DNA of 64,000 nucleotides, from assembly GCA_973895155.1 (NCBI GenBank), contig OZ316893.1, forward strand, positions 16,740,001-16,804,000. Direction: 5' to 3'. A program made the translations under genes and the position numbers. The number at the start of each line of letters is the position of its first letter. Position 1 is the first letter of the stretch. The stretch is from Marsupella aquatica (Eukaryota; Marchantiophyta). Positions 46,761-57,318 of this stretch are shown here, piece by piece. Under the pieces are notes generated by a model, which saw only the letters and a program-made list of their open reading frames with translations, did not search any database and had not been told where the DNA came from.

Positions 46761-48758
46761 AGTTACTGTTAACCTTGAATCGGTCAAGAATATGTTTTCC
46801 CCTGGGGATCGAGTTAATCTCTTATTGAACGATGAACCGGTTGCGGGTGGGACGGTTTTCAGCATTACTCCCTCGGACTCTTGTCACAACATTCTGATTG
46901 GCGAGCATAGAATCAGTGTTTTTGTTGAGGATGCATTCTTCCACCTTGCTGAGTTACCTTATCCAAACGCAGGGACGGACCTGGTCGGTGAAAGCTTAAA
47001 TTCAGTAATTCTGTGGGATCGGTCCAGCGTCAGGTTTGCAAAAATCCAGTGCCCGGTTTATCTAGGTGACAACCAAGAGGAGATTCCTCTAGAACGGGAA
47101 GCAGGTTTTGGGGAGCAAGATGCCACGGAAGACACTGTCCATAGTCAGGACAATGTTCTCTTGAGCGAGGACCTGAGCGATCAAAGTAGGTGGTTCAAGA
47201 AATTTTCTTTGCTTTACGGAGACGATGATGAGACACTACTGGCTCGAGGGTGTATCACGAATCCGCACCCTCAAGCATCGATTAACAATGAGAGAGTTGG
47301 AGATGATCATGTCGGGATCAATATTCTCACACTGGCCACCGACAACAACATCTCAAAGATGACGTTCCCTTATTTTGTTGAGGGAACGCCTTGCACAATC
47401 AAATGGCCTTTGTGGAGAACTCGGATCGAGCCTGGAATGCAATTGTTAAGCGATCTATTGGATCAAAATGAATTCCTGAATCCCGAGCAAGCAATTGTAT
47501 CATATGTTAAACCAAAGCGAGGCTATAATAATCAATGTTGCAACGCGCAGGCTCCTGAGGAGAAGGAAAGGAAGAAGATTCATAGAAGGCGTAACAAAAA
47601 GAAGACTCGGGAATCTATTGATGCTGTCTTCCAGGTTGAGTGCTACACAAAGAATTGTTGTAGGAGACAACAGTGGGAAGTGGTCAATCAGATTAGAGAT
47701 GAATTTTATGGTCTCTCTCACGCCGATCAATAGATGTACGTTTTGAACCATCTACATGGGAGGGATACGGAAACTATAGAGGCCGGGATGATTATTTTTT
47801 GTGGGACACATGTCTGTAAAGAAGGGTTTTGGACCATCCATGGTTTCTAAAGATGCACCTTCTATTCAATCTATAGTCAATATCGGAATGGGGCAAAAGT
47901 TGGCGTTCATGGCAACCAAGGATCAATGAAAACCAAAGACTACGTCACGCTGTTTGTGGAGTCTATACGAAGTGTGTTCCAAAAATGTGCAGAGCCTATG
48001 CCTCATCTCCATAAAATTGGAGAGTCTGGAAAGCAGGAGGTCGTGTATAGGGTTCCCATAAGCTACGAGAGGAAAGATGTTTATGAAGAGGCTTGCGAGC
48101 TTAACAAGAATCTTGGAGCTTCTTCTCCTGTCATTGCTACTTTCTACAAGATATTGGAGAAAAAGTTTCCCAATTTTCAGTTTCCTGATCGAAGCAATTT
48201 TGCAAAATGCGATCTTTGTACTACAATCAAAGAGACTCTTCGAGGCGAGAAGAGACAAGATGTTCTTGAAATCAAGGCCAAAAGAGAACGTCACATGCTG
48301 GAACAACAGTCCCAGAGAAGCATGTATTATGCAGCCAAACTGGCAGCAGATCAAGAGCTAGAGAAGTATCTCTCGGTGATTCATGACAAAATGGATCAAG
48401 CCAAAACAGGGATACCAAAAATGACTTCAACTCTTAAAAGTCAAGCAGGCAAATCAATTCCATTACCGATGACGTTGACTGGAATGCTCACGCATGGACG
48501 GGATCCCGAAATCTATGCCCATTTTGCACTTGGTGGATTGTGGGCGAGTGATCCTGATTTCACAGTCTCATCTCTTTCAAAGTTGTTCAGGGATCTTGAG
48601 TCATTCTCTGGGGATAAGACTGGAGACTTATCGCTGAGGAGCACAGACGTGTTTGATCCTATTTTTGTTGCGCTTTTAGATCGTCGGGCTTTTGAGATTG
48701 GCTATCTAGAAAGGAAGAATGTGGATTTTGACCATTTTAAAGGTTTTGAAAATGAAGC

Positions 48759-48779
48759 TCCGCACGAGCCTCGCATGGA
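48759..48779 (+). repeat. cluster palindrome 12, inside coding frame
   Basis: TCCGCACGAG, centre C, CTCGCATGGA. Read through in frame as PHEPRME. A GT at 48743 would make a 36-bp intron ending at 48778 (ATGG instead of GTAG), a multiple of three, so the frame stays open either way. Confidence 0.6.
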
Positions 48780-50092
48780 ACCCTCGTCCTCCGATTCTTT
48801 TCGATCACTTCCATGCCATTTGCACCTCCAACTTGACAATTCAGGGAAGGACAATAAGAATCAGACCGTGATCGCATATTGTAGTGAGCTTGTTCTTCGA
48901 GGAGTGTTTGAGTCCGTTACACTCTCCTTCCTGATGGTTGGTCATACTCATGAGGACGTTGACGCATTCTTTTCATGAGTAGGAATTCAGATTTATAATA
49001 GTGAGTTAACAACTTTCTTTAGTTTGATGGCTGAAGTTTGGGAGTGTGAGAATAAGCATCCAGTCCCAAGATTCATCCGGGAGGTTGCCGGATACAAAGC
49101 TTATGTTTCTTCTTATGTGAAGAAGATCCAAGGTCAGTCGGCCCCTGTGCAATTCTTGTTTTCAATGAAAGAAAATACACCTCTTTATCAATATCGAGAG
49201 AAAAATGATTCACCGTGGCTACCTGGAAAAGGTCACACCATTGGGAAAACTACTGGAAAGGACTCTGTGTTTCCCTTTGGAAATCCTCTTTCAAAACAAA
49301 TGGAGTCGACTCATAAGCGAGCGAGTGACATTCTCGAATACCTCGTTCATTACGTTTCATGGCTAAAACATCCTGGAAAGATGTCACATCAGAGGGATAT
49401 CATTTTTGATCCCCGGAAATTGAGTATTGGGAAAATGTCATCAGGGTCTTCGAAGGTTCCCTGTGCTCTACGCCTAATCTGGAGAGGGACTATCTGCTAC
49501 TCGATGGGTTTTGGCCAAGAACTAACCATGGAACCGGATATCGAGCTGAGGTTGGGATTTCTGAGAATAACATTGGCTCTATCAACGATGTCGTGGGCAG
49601 CCTTGAGCATGAACTTCAAGAAGATCAATATGAGAGACAGACAATATTTGTTGGCCACCGCTCGGAGCGAGAAAGGTCAATATTCTCCCCACTTGAGGAT
49701 ATTAAAATGGATACATTTGTTATTCTTTGTCCAACAGATGAATTCGAACAAACAGTTCCCCTTCGATTCTGGCTAGGAAGAGCCATGGATTGCATTGTGT
49801 GGGTTCCGGATGATGCTCATGCTGGGGAGTTTGAGGTGGAATGGTGGAGACCTGTCCATCGAAAATCGTCTGTCCCAGACTCTGAACGATATCGGGATTG
49901 TTTCAATTCTAAACAGTCCTGGGAAGTTGATCCAAATTACCAAAGTCCTACAATCCAACACGACTGGCTCCTCGCAACGTCTACAATCAATGGCTGGAAT
50001 TCAAAGGCAAAGGGTAAAGTGAAAGTTCCAGTTCATGTTCTTGAAAGCGTGAATGCATACATTTCCGAGAACTTCTTAACGAAGTGTTTGTT

Positions 50093-50113
50093 TCTGCACG
50101 AGGCTCGCGTAGG
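50093..50113 (+). repeat. cluster palindrome 13
   Basis: TCTGCACGAG, centre G, CTCGCGTAGG. Its TAG precedes the possible 29-bp exon 50114-50142. Confidence 0.8.
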
Positions 50114-50161
50114 GCCTCTTCGTTTTGCCTTACCAAGGAAGGTTTAGGTAGACCATTTGGA

Positions 50162-50182
50162 TCTGCACGAGGGTCGTGTAGA
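50162..50182 (+). repeat. cluster palindrome 14
   Basis: TCTGCACGAG, centre G, GTCGTGTAGA. A GT at 50143 (GTTTAGGTAG) gives a 39-bp intron ending in its TAG. Confidence 0.8.
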
Positions 50183-50410
50183 GCGGCCTCGCTCTGGTCT
50201 CTAGGCTAGGGTCTACTGAAAGCGACATGGCCATAGACCCGTGATTCGCACGCTTTGGCCGTTTCTTGGTCTTGTCCAAATAGGGAACTCCTCACTCTCT
50301 TTTCCCATTCTGCGGTTTTTGATTCACTTTCAATCTGCTGTTGATGTTAGTTTCTGTCGTCATTTGATTTGTGTTAGTTTTCATATTTCTTAATCTCATG
50401 AGTTCTCTCG

Positions 50411-50944
50411 ATGAATCCACCAGTGACGTCCAAGGACCTCGACGTGACCAACAACTCAACAGAGGTTTCCCCGCCTCATAGCTCAAAGGAGGGGAATGCC
50501 CCAAGGAGGTCTTCCAAGATTTACACGCCTGCGGATGGGTTTGACCGTAATTGCAATTCTGACGAAGAAGGATCTTTTTTAAGAGAGTGTACTCGATGTA
50601 AAAGGTTTTTCTTGTCAGAACTCGATGGAGATACCTGTGGCTTTCCTGATTGTAAGACACCTGGAGAATAAAAAATGGACGACTCAAATATTAGCCGTGG
50701 AGGAAATTCCGTGCCGCCTATCAAGGGGCAGGAGGCATCGGGTGCGAGGAAATCCGGAAAGATTCCCAAGGAGACTGTCAACAAAAGAAGCATGAAGGAA
50801 AACGTCAATGTCTACTATGGGAAGGGAAAGAAGCAGCGGCGGGCTCCGATAGACCATCGAGCTTGGGCAAAGGAAGCATTCCTTGACTGCCGCGAATCCA
50901 CTCCGGACTCGGATGAGTGGATGCCATCTTCGTGGAACGATTAA
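50411..50944 (+). pseudogene. Small zinc-binding-like protein of the palindrome cluster
   Basis: Two in-frame segments, 50411-50671 (86 residues) and 50675-50944 (89 residues), separated by a single TAA. The first has two Cys pairs, ECTRCKRFFLS and GDTCGFPDC, as in a small zinc ribbon. The second is basic, with KGKKQRRAP, and ends in an acidic DSDEWMPSSWND tail. They probably derive from one protein of about 177 residues. It lies just downstream of the DUF7869-like gene on the same strand, about 50 bp before palindrome 15. I recognise no family. Confidence 0.45.
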
Positions 50945-50993
50945 GATTTGAAGCCATTTGGGAGAGTCTTAAGTTTTTGAAGCATTTTGAGGA

Positions 50994-51013
50994 TTACGCG
51001 AGTCTTGCGTAGA
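50994..51013 (+). repeat. cluster palindrome 15
   Basis: TTACGCGAG then TCTTGCGTAGA. A GT at about 50972 (GTTTTTGAAGC) gives an intron of about 41 bp ending in its TAG. Confidence 0.7.
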
Positions 51014-53700
51014 TATTTGACTCCATAAAATTTAGATTGTGTTTCTCACTTTTGTTTCTACTTTAAGCTGGTGTGCGCCCACTTAAAGGTGTCACACAGG
51101 GTTGTTAGTTAAATTTTTAGCTTATTAAGACTTATAGTTACCTCTTTCTATGTAATTTCAGTGTAGTTGAAGGCTTTAGGCCTTGGTCAACTTTGAACCT
51201 AGAAGATTAAGTGAGAAGTTAATAGTGATAGTTTTAAGGTAGAGTAGTCTTTTGTGATATTTTAATCAAATTTTTGTAGGTCATGAAAAATTCTCAAATT
51301 TTGATGAGTAGATAGATTTTAGATAGAGAAATCTACCCAAGAAAATATCAGACAAAACGAACATGTCGTTAGGAAGTTAGGGTCATTTTTGTTTCGCACA
51401 CTTTGGTTCTTTGACACTTAGAATAGTTTTCTGTTTTTACAACTTTATACTAAATTATCATCTTTAGGTATTTTATTGATAGACTTAGATTAGTCCAAAA
51501 AGTCTGAGTTTCTGTCAGGTAATAGATTATAGGTAGAGGAAACGCACTGGAAAAATTTCAGCACAAACAGAGTTCAGGTTAGATTTTTAAAAATCGCAAG
51601 GAATAGGCGTCTAGTAGTTTTGCCGCAAAACCACTAGGCCGCTAAGCCGTTTGGCCGTTTTGTTGCGAGTTAACCAGGGGGTACTCCTAAAGATGGTACT
51701 CTCATGTGGATGAGGGTAGTCAAAAGAAGAGGAAAGAAGAGGTAGATGAATCAAAGGAGTAAAGAAAGAAATAGGAAATTACTTAATTGGTGATAAGACT
51801 GATTGAGATATGGAGTTAGGTAGGAGTGAAGACTCCATCAACAATTGATTGATGAGATATGGTGGATTAGGTGGTCATCAGTTGCAAAAAATGAAGTGAA
51901 GCAATCGTGGCCTGGAAAGACAAGTCGAATTGGAGAGATAATGTCGAATCACAAGTTGTCGAAGTCAAAATCGCGGAAAACTCGCGGTAAGAAAAATCAG
52001 CGACACCAAATATTTTCTGGAGCCACATTCGCTCAACCAAATTGGTTGATATTTTTTGTGGAGGTAGAAGGGAAGTAGGTGCACCTTTTGGCAAATTATG
52101 AGCACCAACCGAGGTCTGGTTGGTGAGAGAAAAATTGGATGCCGGAGGGGGGTCTATAGCTTTCTAGCTTTTGGTACAAATCTGATTCCGCACCTTCAAG
52201 CAAACGAATGTTGTTGTAATCAATTGATTGGTGGGAAGATGGTGATGGTGATTAGTTGTGAGTGGGAAGCACCTAAGGAAGAAGGTGGTAGGTTGGAAGG
52301 GAAGGTCAAAATGGAGTTAGAAGTTCCACTCGCAAGTCGCCGAAGTTGAAATTCGCGGAAACGAATGGTAGAAAAACTCAACAACACCAAATATTTTCTG
52401 GAGCCACATTCGCTCAACCAAATTGGCTGATATGTTTTGTGGAGGTAGAAGGGAAGTAGGCGCACCTTGTGGCAAATTATGAGCACCAACTGAGGTCTGG
52501 TTGGTGAGAGAAAAATCAGATGCCGGAGGGGGGTCTGTAGCTTCCAGTTTTTTTGTGCGAAATTTGATTCTATGATTTGAAGCACGTGGACGAGGATTGA
52601 ATGGAAGTAGGAGCTTGATTAGGAACTAGTAAGAAAGGGGAACACTCAACCCATGGTGAGGATTGGATTGGAGTGGATTGGAGTGGCTGAAAAGTATTTA
52701 AGGATTGTAGTTTCTTGTGTGGGGGGACAGATGCCTGGTTGCTTAGTGAAAACTTCATCCACAAGCATTTGATCCCATAATTGGATAGTTGTAGAGAAGT
52801 GAGGAGAAGGACCCTGGATAGAGGTTCTATTTCTACCAGGAAAATTTATGATGTTACATAAAGTCTCTTTTTCTTGCATCATTTTTTGCTATGACTCCAA
52901 TTGTGTAGTTGGCATGAGAACTAAGCTTTAGAAGGATTGAGTACCTTGATTTTTTGGAGGTTCAGTGAGGAGAGAATATTGTGTTATGATTTCAGGTTTT
53001 CCCTGGTTCGGGCAGTATACTTGGGCAGCATATTGGCGATTCCTTATGATGCTTTGGTGTCTCTAGCTGTGGACTTTTGGCAAAGCGATTACAAATTTTC
53101 CCTGGTCGTTGTGTTTGGAACACTTTAGTAAATCTGAAAGTGCAACCTTCTCACCATGTGTGGTTTGCTGTCCTGATTTGGCTGTTTTGTTGGCCGGAGT
53201 TAGTAGACACCCCCAGGAGTGACAATCTGAATCTTCAGAGCTGGGAGGTGACAAGAAGTACTGATCTGGTCAAGGGCTGTTGAAACTTGGGTGCTTGAGA
53301 TTGGGTTGCAATCAGGTACAATGGGCTCAGCCCCTAGTTTTGTTTCGCAAACCAATTGATGGTAGGAGGAGCTGATGTGACCCCAGCAACATGGTTTGTT
53401 CCAGTGAGCTTTTAGCAGGGTGATTTCTTACAAGTGTTCCCTGGTCACCTTGTGTAAAGAACTTTAGTAAATTTGGCACTCTCATGAGGAGGGGTCCTTG
53501 TGGAGAGTTAGGTCTTTTTGTTTTGTCGTTGTAGTCTATTGTTTTGAAGTGGAGAAAACTCTCCAGCCTCTTGGAAGATAGAGGTGGGGTTTTGTTTGGT
53601 TTCTAAAAGGTTTGTTCATCCGTCTTCCGCTTGCGGTCCCACCCTAAGCTCTTCCATGGGAACGAACTGGTAGAGATAGCAATATCTTTGCTTGGGTTGT
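51014..53700. other. gene-free interval with tandem duplications
   Basis: No credible gene. 51014-51840 is AT-rich. 51850-52580 is a two-copy tandem duplication. 52990-53500 has a further diverged repeat (CCCTGGTC...CTTTAGTAAAT at 53100 and 53439). Confidence 0.6.
51850..52590 (+). repeat. 381-bp tandem duplication
   Basis: The core ACACCAAATATTTTCTGGAG starts at 52003 and again at 52384. Flanks stay alignable for about 150-200 bp on each side (GGCAAATTATGAGCACCAAC and GATGCCGGAGGGGGGTCT recur). Confidence 0.88.
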
Positions 53701-53705
53701 GTGCT

Positions 53706-54016
53706 ACCCGTGAGTTACCCTCCACGACAGCTGGTAAAGGAGATTTTCTTATCTAAAAGGTGTTTAGGAACCTGGACGGTGGTTAGAGGAATGCCTCTTG
53801 CAACTGTGAGATCGTAGATCAACCCTAAACCCAAATCTCTTTCTGTGCTAGTCTCGCGTAGAGCGTTGAGGTCCTTCTGTTCCTCCGCAATTGTCTTACC
53901 CACATCTCGATGCCAGCTTCCTTGGGTAGTTTGGTTGGAGTCATCTTCCCAACAGATTTTGAATTCCGTTTTGGCATCGATGGCATTGGTTTGAGGGATG
54001 CCTCTTCCAACATCAA
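53706..54016 (-). CDS. hypothetical ORF fragment
   Basis: Minus strand KTIAEEQKDLNALRETSTERDLGLGLIYDL ... DKKISFTSCRGG (53715-53903), preceded in another frame by a basic segment (MPKRNSKSVGKMTPTKLPK). The palindrome-derived site at about 53845 falls inside it but is oriented for the plus strand. No family recognised. Confidence 0.25.
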
Positions 54017-54164
54017 CTATTTTTGTGAATAATGAAAATTTTTCCTTTTCAAAATCGTGTGCACGTTGTCAATCACTTGCATGGTATCTTCAGCTCTGAT
54101 GTATCTCGTTTTTTTGTGTCACCTCTTTCCTAAAACTTTGAAGGACACGATTATCGCGTAGAGT
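53845..54164 (+). repeat. cluster palindromes 16 and 17 (decayed)
   Basis: Plus strand TGTGCTAGTCTCGCGTAGAG at about 53845-53864 and GACACGATTATCGCGTAGAG at about 54145-54164. Both keep the GCGTAG 3' arm while the 5' arm has diverged. These are the rightmost members of the family. Confidence 0.6.
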
Positions 54165-54339
54165 ACACCGAGCAAGTAGACTTGATTTCTAGTTACCCAA
54201 TAGAGCTCAGCTTAGCGCAGATTCCTTGTCCGACGGCTGTCTAATCCTTGGGCTCTAGAGGTCCCCCCCTTTGGGCCAAGCTTTTGACCCAGAGGCCTTC
54301 CTCTTGAGATTTTGTTAACATTGTGAATCATCTATGGGG

Positions 54340-54609
54340 TGATTAGAGAGATCGAGTGATTCACAGAATTGGTCTCTGTCGCTCCTCACTCAGAGAGTTG
54401 ACACTCTCGAGCGTAGAATATCAGAATTGGAAAGGTGTACCCTGTCCCAGGTCATGAAAATTAAAATGGGCGAAGGTGAAAGGTCAAAAATGTTTGGCGA
54501 AAAAACATCTGACAACGAACCTGCCCCCCCGGTTGGTATCCCAGGCCTTGGAGTTTCAGGCTTCGGGGGGAAGATATCCAGAATTTTACAGAAAGAAAGG
54601 GCTCTATAG
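54340..54609 (+). CDS. short helical ORF fragment
   Basis: LTQRVDTLERRISELERCTLSQVMKIKMGEGERSKMFGEK, then a Gly/Pro-rich stretch, ending at 54609. The leucine spacing suggests a short coiled coil, as in Gag-like proteins. No clear family. Confidence 0.25.
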
Positions 54610-54865
54610 AAAGTCCCTTGTCATACGCGGAAAGATCCGCGATATCTTTGATAGTTAGACCGTTGACCCATCAAATCAAGGAATTTATATTATGGAAGAA
54701 AAGTTCAATATAAAAAGGGCTCTAGCACATTTGATTTTAAATTCCTTCATCTTTGCATCTGTCGATAATAAGGACAAGCTCCACAAAGATTTGCACTATA
54801 TAAAATGAGCACTCGATAGGATGAACGAGAAAATCGACAGTTTCAATGGACAAGGTGCCCTTTGT

Positions 54866-54965
54866 GTTCATTCCAAAACTCTAATCTGAAAATTCCAAAA
54901 CTCTAAACTAAATATTCCAAAACCTCATTTTAGAAATTCCAAAACCCCTTCTCTAAATTTCCAAA
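54866..54965 (+). repeat. ATTCCAAAAC short tandem repeat
   Basis: About five imperfect units of AATTCCAAAACTCTAA type (about 20-24 bp each). They abut the end of the Gypsy B frame. Confidence 0.7.
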
Positions 54966-55876
54966 AAGCACTTTTCAATATTCCATTCTTGGGAGAATTT
55001 TCCAGAATTAGTGAAATGTCTGATCAACACGGACGCCCCATAAGGACTCTTACTATGACAAATGAACCCTTGGTCAATTAACTCTTCCAAGGCATTCTTC
55101 AACATCATTCGTTCGTTCAGGTTCAGACAATAAGGAGCTTTTGCCTGAGGAACCGAACCTGGCTCCAACTCAACTTGGTGATCCACTACCCTCTGTGGGG
55201 GTAAACCTTTAGGTAGCTTCTGCAAGAGCATGTAATTGAATTCCTCTAGAATTTCAGGAATTCGACCGTAGTCGGGCCCGACCTTAGTTGACTTAGCTTT
55301 TGGCTGCTTAGTAGCCTCTTTAACTGGGTGGAGATGAAAGAAGAAGCGTTCATGTCCACCCTTGAAGTCCTTCCACCATTGCTTTGCTGATACACACGGA
55401 GACAACCATGACACTTTACTTGCTTTGTGAAATCTTTCTTTATTTTTAGTAATTTTGTGTACAACAATGGGCTCACCGCCCTTATTGGAAAAATTGAGCA
55501 CCTCATCCCCCAGTTTTGAGGTAACATTGTGCTTTTTGAGATAGCCTACTAACAAAATGAAGTCTATGGCTAGGCCCTCTAGAACGTAGAACATCTCCTG
55601 ACTAACAAATTTTTGTTGTTCGCCTATGACCTCTACCCAAAGTCTATGTACCACTCTCGACACCATCCCTTTTGTGTCATTGGCGAATTTGCACACTAAC
55701 GGTTGTAATAACTCTTGCACATCCACCCCAAGACGTGCAGTCTCCTGCCCGCTTATGAAGTAGGCTGTCACACCTATATCCATCAAAGCAATACCCAAAT
55801 TACCGTTAGAAGTGACATTCACAAAAATCAGTTTGTCGGGTTCCATTGTCTTAACCTTAGGTGCTTTCTCTTGCAA
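54953..55876 (-). pseudogene. Gypsy B protease-RT fragment
   Basis: A 307-residue open frame. The protease motif reads MDIGVTA where active retropepsins have D-S/T-G, so the catalytic triad is altered. The linker leads to the start of RT, which is cut off before the catalytic DD box. Confidence 0.8.
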
Positions 55877-57318
55877 GGACCTTGTAAACTACTAAGGGTT
55901 TGGTTAGAGCAATACTTACTTTAAAGCTCTTTTGCCATGCATCTCTGCTCGGCTTGCCACCTTTCGTGGGACAATCCTTACTTTGACGGTCCATGGCACC
56001 ACATGTGAAGCACGAGCCTTCTGCCCACCTCTTCTCCATGAGCGCCTACTTTTTTGCTTTCTACGCCAACAGGGGTCCTTTCTTAAAGTTGTTGGTTTTC
56101 TGGTTGCACTCCGCGTCTCCATTTTGGGGCTGAGGATCCAAACCACCGGCCCTAAAGCTCATCTACATTACACATTTTTGAGCGTGCCGCTTTGGGTACT
56201 TAGTGGTGACATGAGCATGGAGACCCTCAACCAGGTTTTCCAAGTTAATGGCAAGGAGGAGTCTTCTCACACCTTCTTCCAAAACTTGTACCAAGTCAAG
56301 GCATAGTTGTTCAGGTAAGGAGCGGCTGCGGTAGCCCAAGTGGATCGCTCTACACATGCTTGGAGATAAATCTCCATTGTGGAGAGCCAACTCAAGAACT
56401 TTTTCCACTCTGCTCATAGGCCCCGTCATAAGTTGGAGGAGTCGGTAGTTGGTTCACTTGGAAATACTCCATCCAACTACCATTCCCCCTTTGGGACGCG
56501 ACGTGCTTTGACTACAAAGACTTAGTAAGTACTTGATTTGGGCCCCCTTGTTGTGTTCCAACTGCTCATAAATGAGACCTTGGTCTTGAGTCAATGGTCC
56601 CAAACCATCGTCAGCGGCTGGGACCTTGCGGGTTGTATGAGGACGGTCATCCAACCACCTTTCCTTTGCAGGCCGCCTGTCCTTAGGTTCACGTGTTGAT
56701 TTTGGTGACACCCCCCGCGTCTTGTGGACACCATGACCTCTCTGGGGCTGTGGCATCACCCTCATCACCCTGATTGTGCTTGGTCAAATTATCCACGATG
56801 ATGTCTAGCTTGACATCATCCGCTGGTTCCACATCCAACCATTTTAAGGTTGGGATAAGTCCCTCTTTTGGGTCCTGACCCTCTCCCTCCAATTTGGCTT
56901 TGAATCATTGTCGCTCTCATCTAAGTTGGTGCTGTCCTTGCTTGACTCATCTTTAGGAGGGTCAACCACCTCCTTCCCTTTAAGTTGACGGCACTTTGTA
57001 CTTGAGTATTTTCTGCGGTGGCTGGCGGTTTGGCTGCCATGTCCTTGTCTTCCTGCTTGTAGTGTTCGTCTAGGGAAGTCGACCCGTCCTCTTTCTGTTC
57101 ATCTTGAACGTGGGCCCCTCCCTTGGCAAGAAGAACTTTCCTGCCACTCTTTGATCGAGTGTTCTTAACCATGTCTCCAGTGACCGAATTTGCCTGCAGT
57201 CAACCCGCCGGGCATGTTGAAGCACTAAGTCCCCACAAAATTCCGTTTGGATTTTTGGATTCCGTTTTAGCCCAACTCTGGCCTGGTGTCTATGCCAACA
57301 ATTGCTTTGATACCACAA
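54953..57318 (-). mobile_element. Ty3/gypsy element B fragment (gag, protease, start of RT)
   Basis: The minus strand runs from a tRNA-Met-like primer site (TGGTATCAAAGCAATTG, about 57301-57318) through a decayed gag (frames at 57360-56163), a zinc knuckle variant (CFTCGAMDRQSKDC) near 55990, protease (ALMDIGVTAYFISG near 55790) and the first RT block (LPKGLPPQRVVDHQVELEPG, NALEELIDQGFICHSKSPYG at about 55200-55040). The RT frame ends at 54953 in the short repeat. RNase H, integrase and both LTR boundaries were not found, although an LTR should begin just right of 57318. Confidence 0.8.

Larger units (their letters stand above)
46735..50150 (+). pseudogene. DUF8039/DUF7869-like protein of the palindrome cluster
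   Basis: One frame runs from 46735 to about 49415, then shifts frame and continues to about 50143. The first part (FSPGDRVNLLL, GGTVFSITPSD, ISVFVEDAFFHLAELPYPNA, SVILWDRSSVRF) resembles DUF8039, a small domain of plant transposon proteins. After a basic linker comes FCGTHVCKEGFWTIHGF ... VGVHGNQGS, and later LHLQLDNSGKDNKNQ and SFLMVGHTHEDVDAFF, which fit DUF7869; its conserved Asp residues suggest an RNase H-like transposase fold (inference). The C-terminal part (LRFWLGRAMDCIVWV ... EVEWWRPV) resembles a BAH-like reader. Stops lie at 47731-47733 (TAG), 47848-47850 (TAA) and 48976-48978 (TGA). The last exons near 50114-50142 are bounded by palindromes. Confidence 0.6.
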
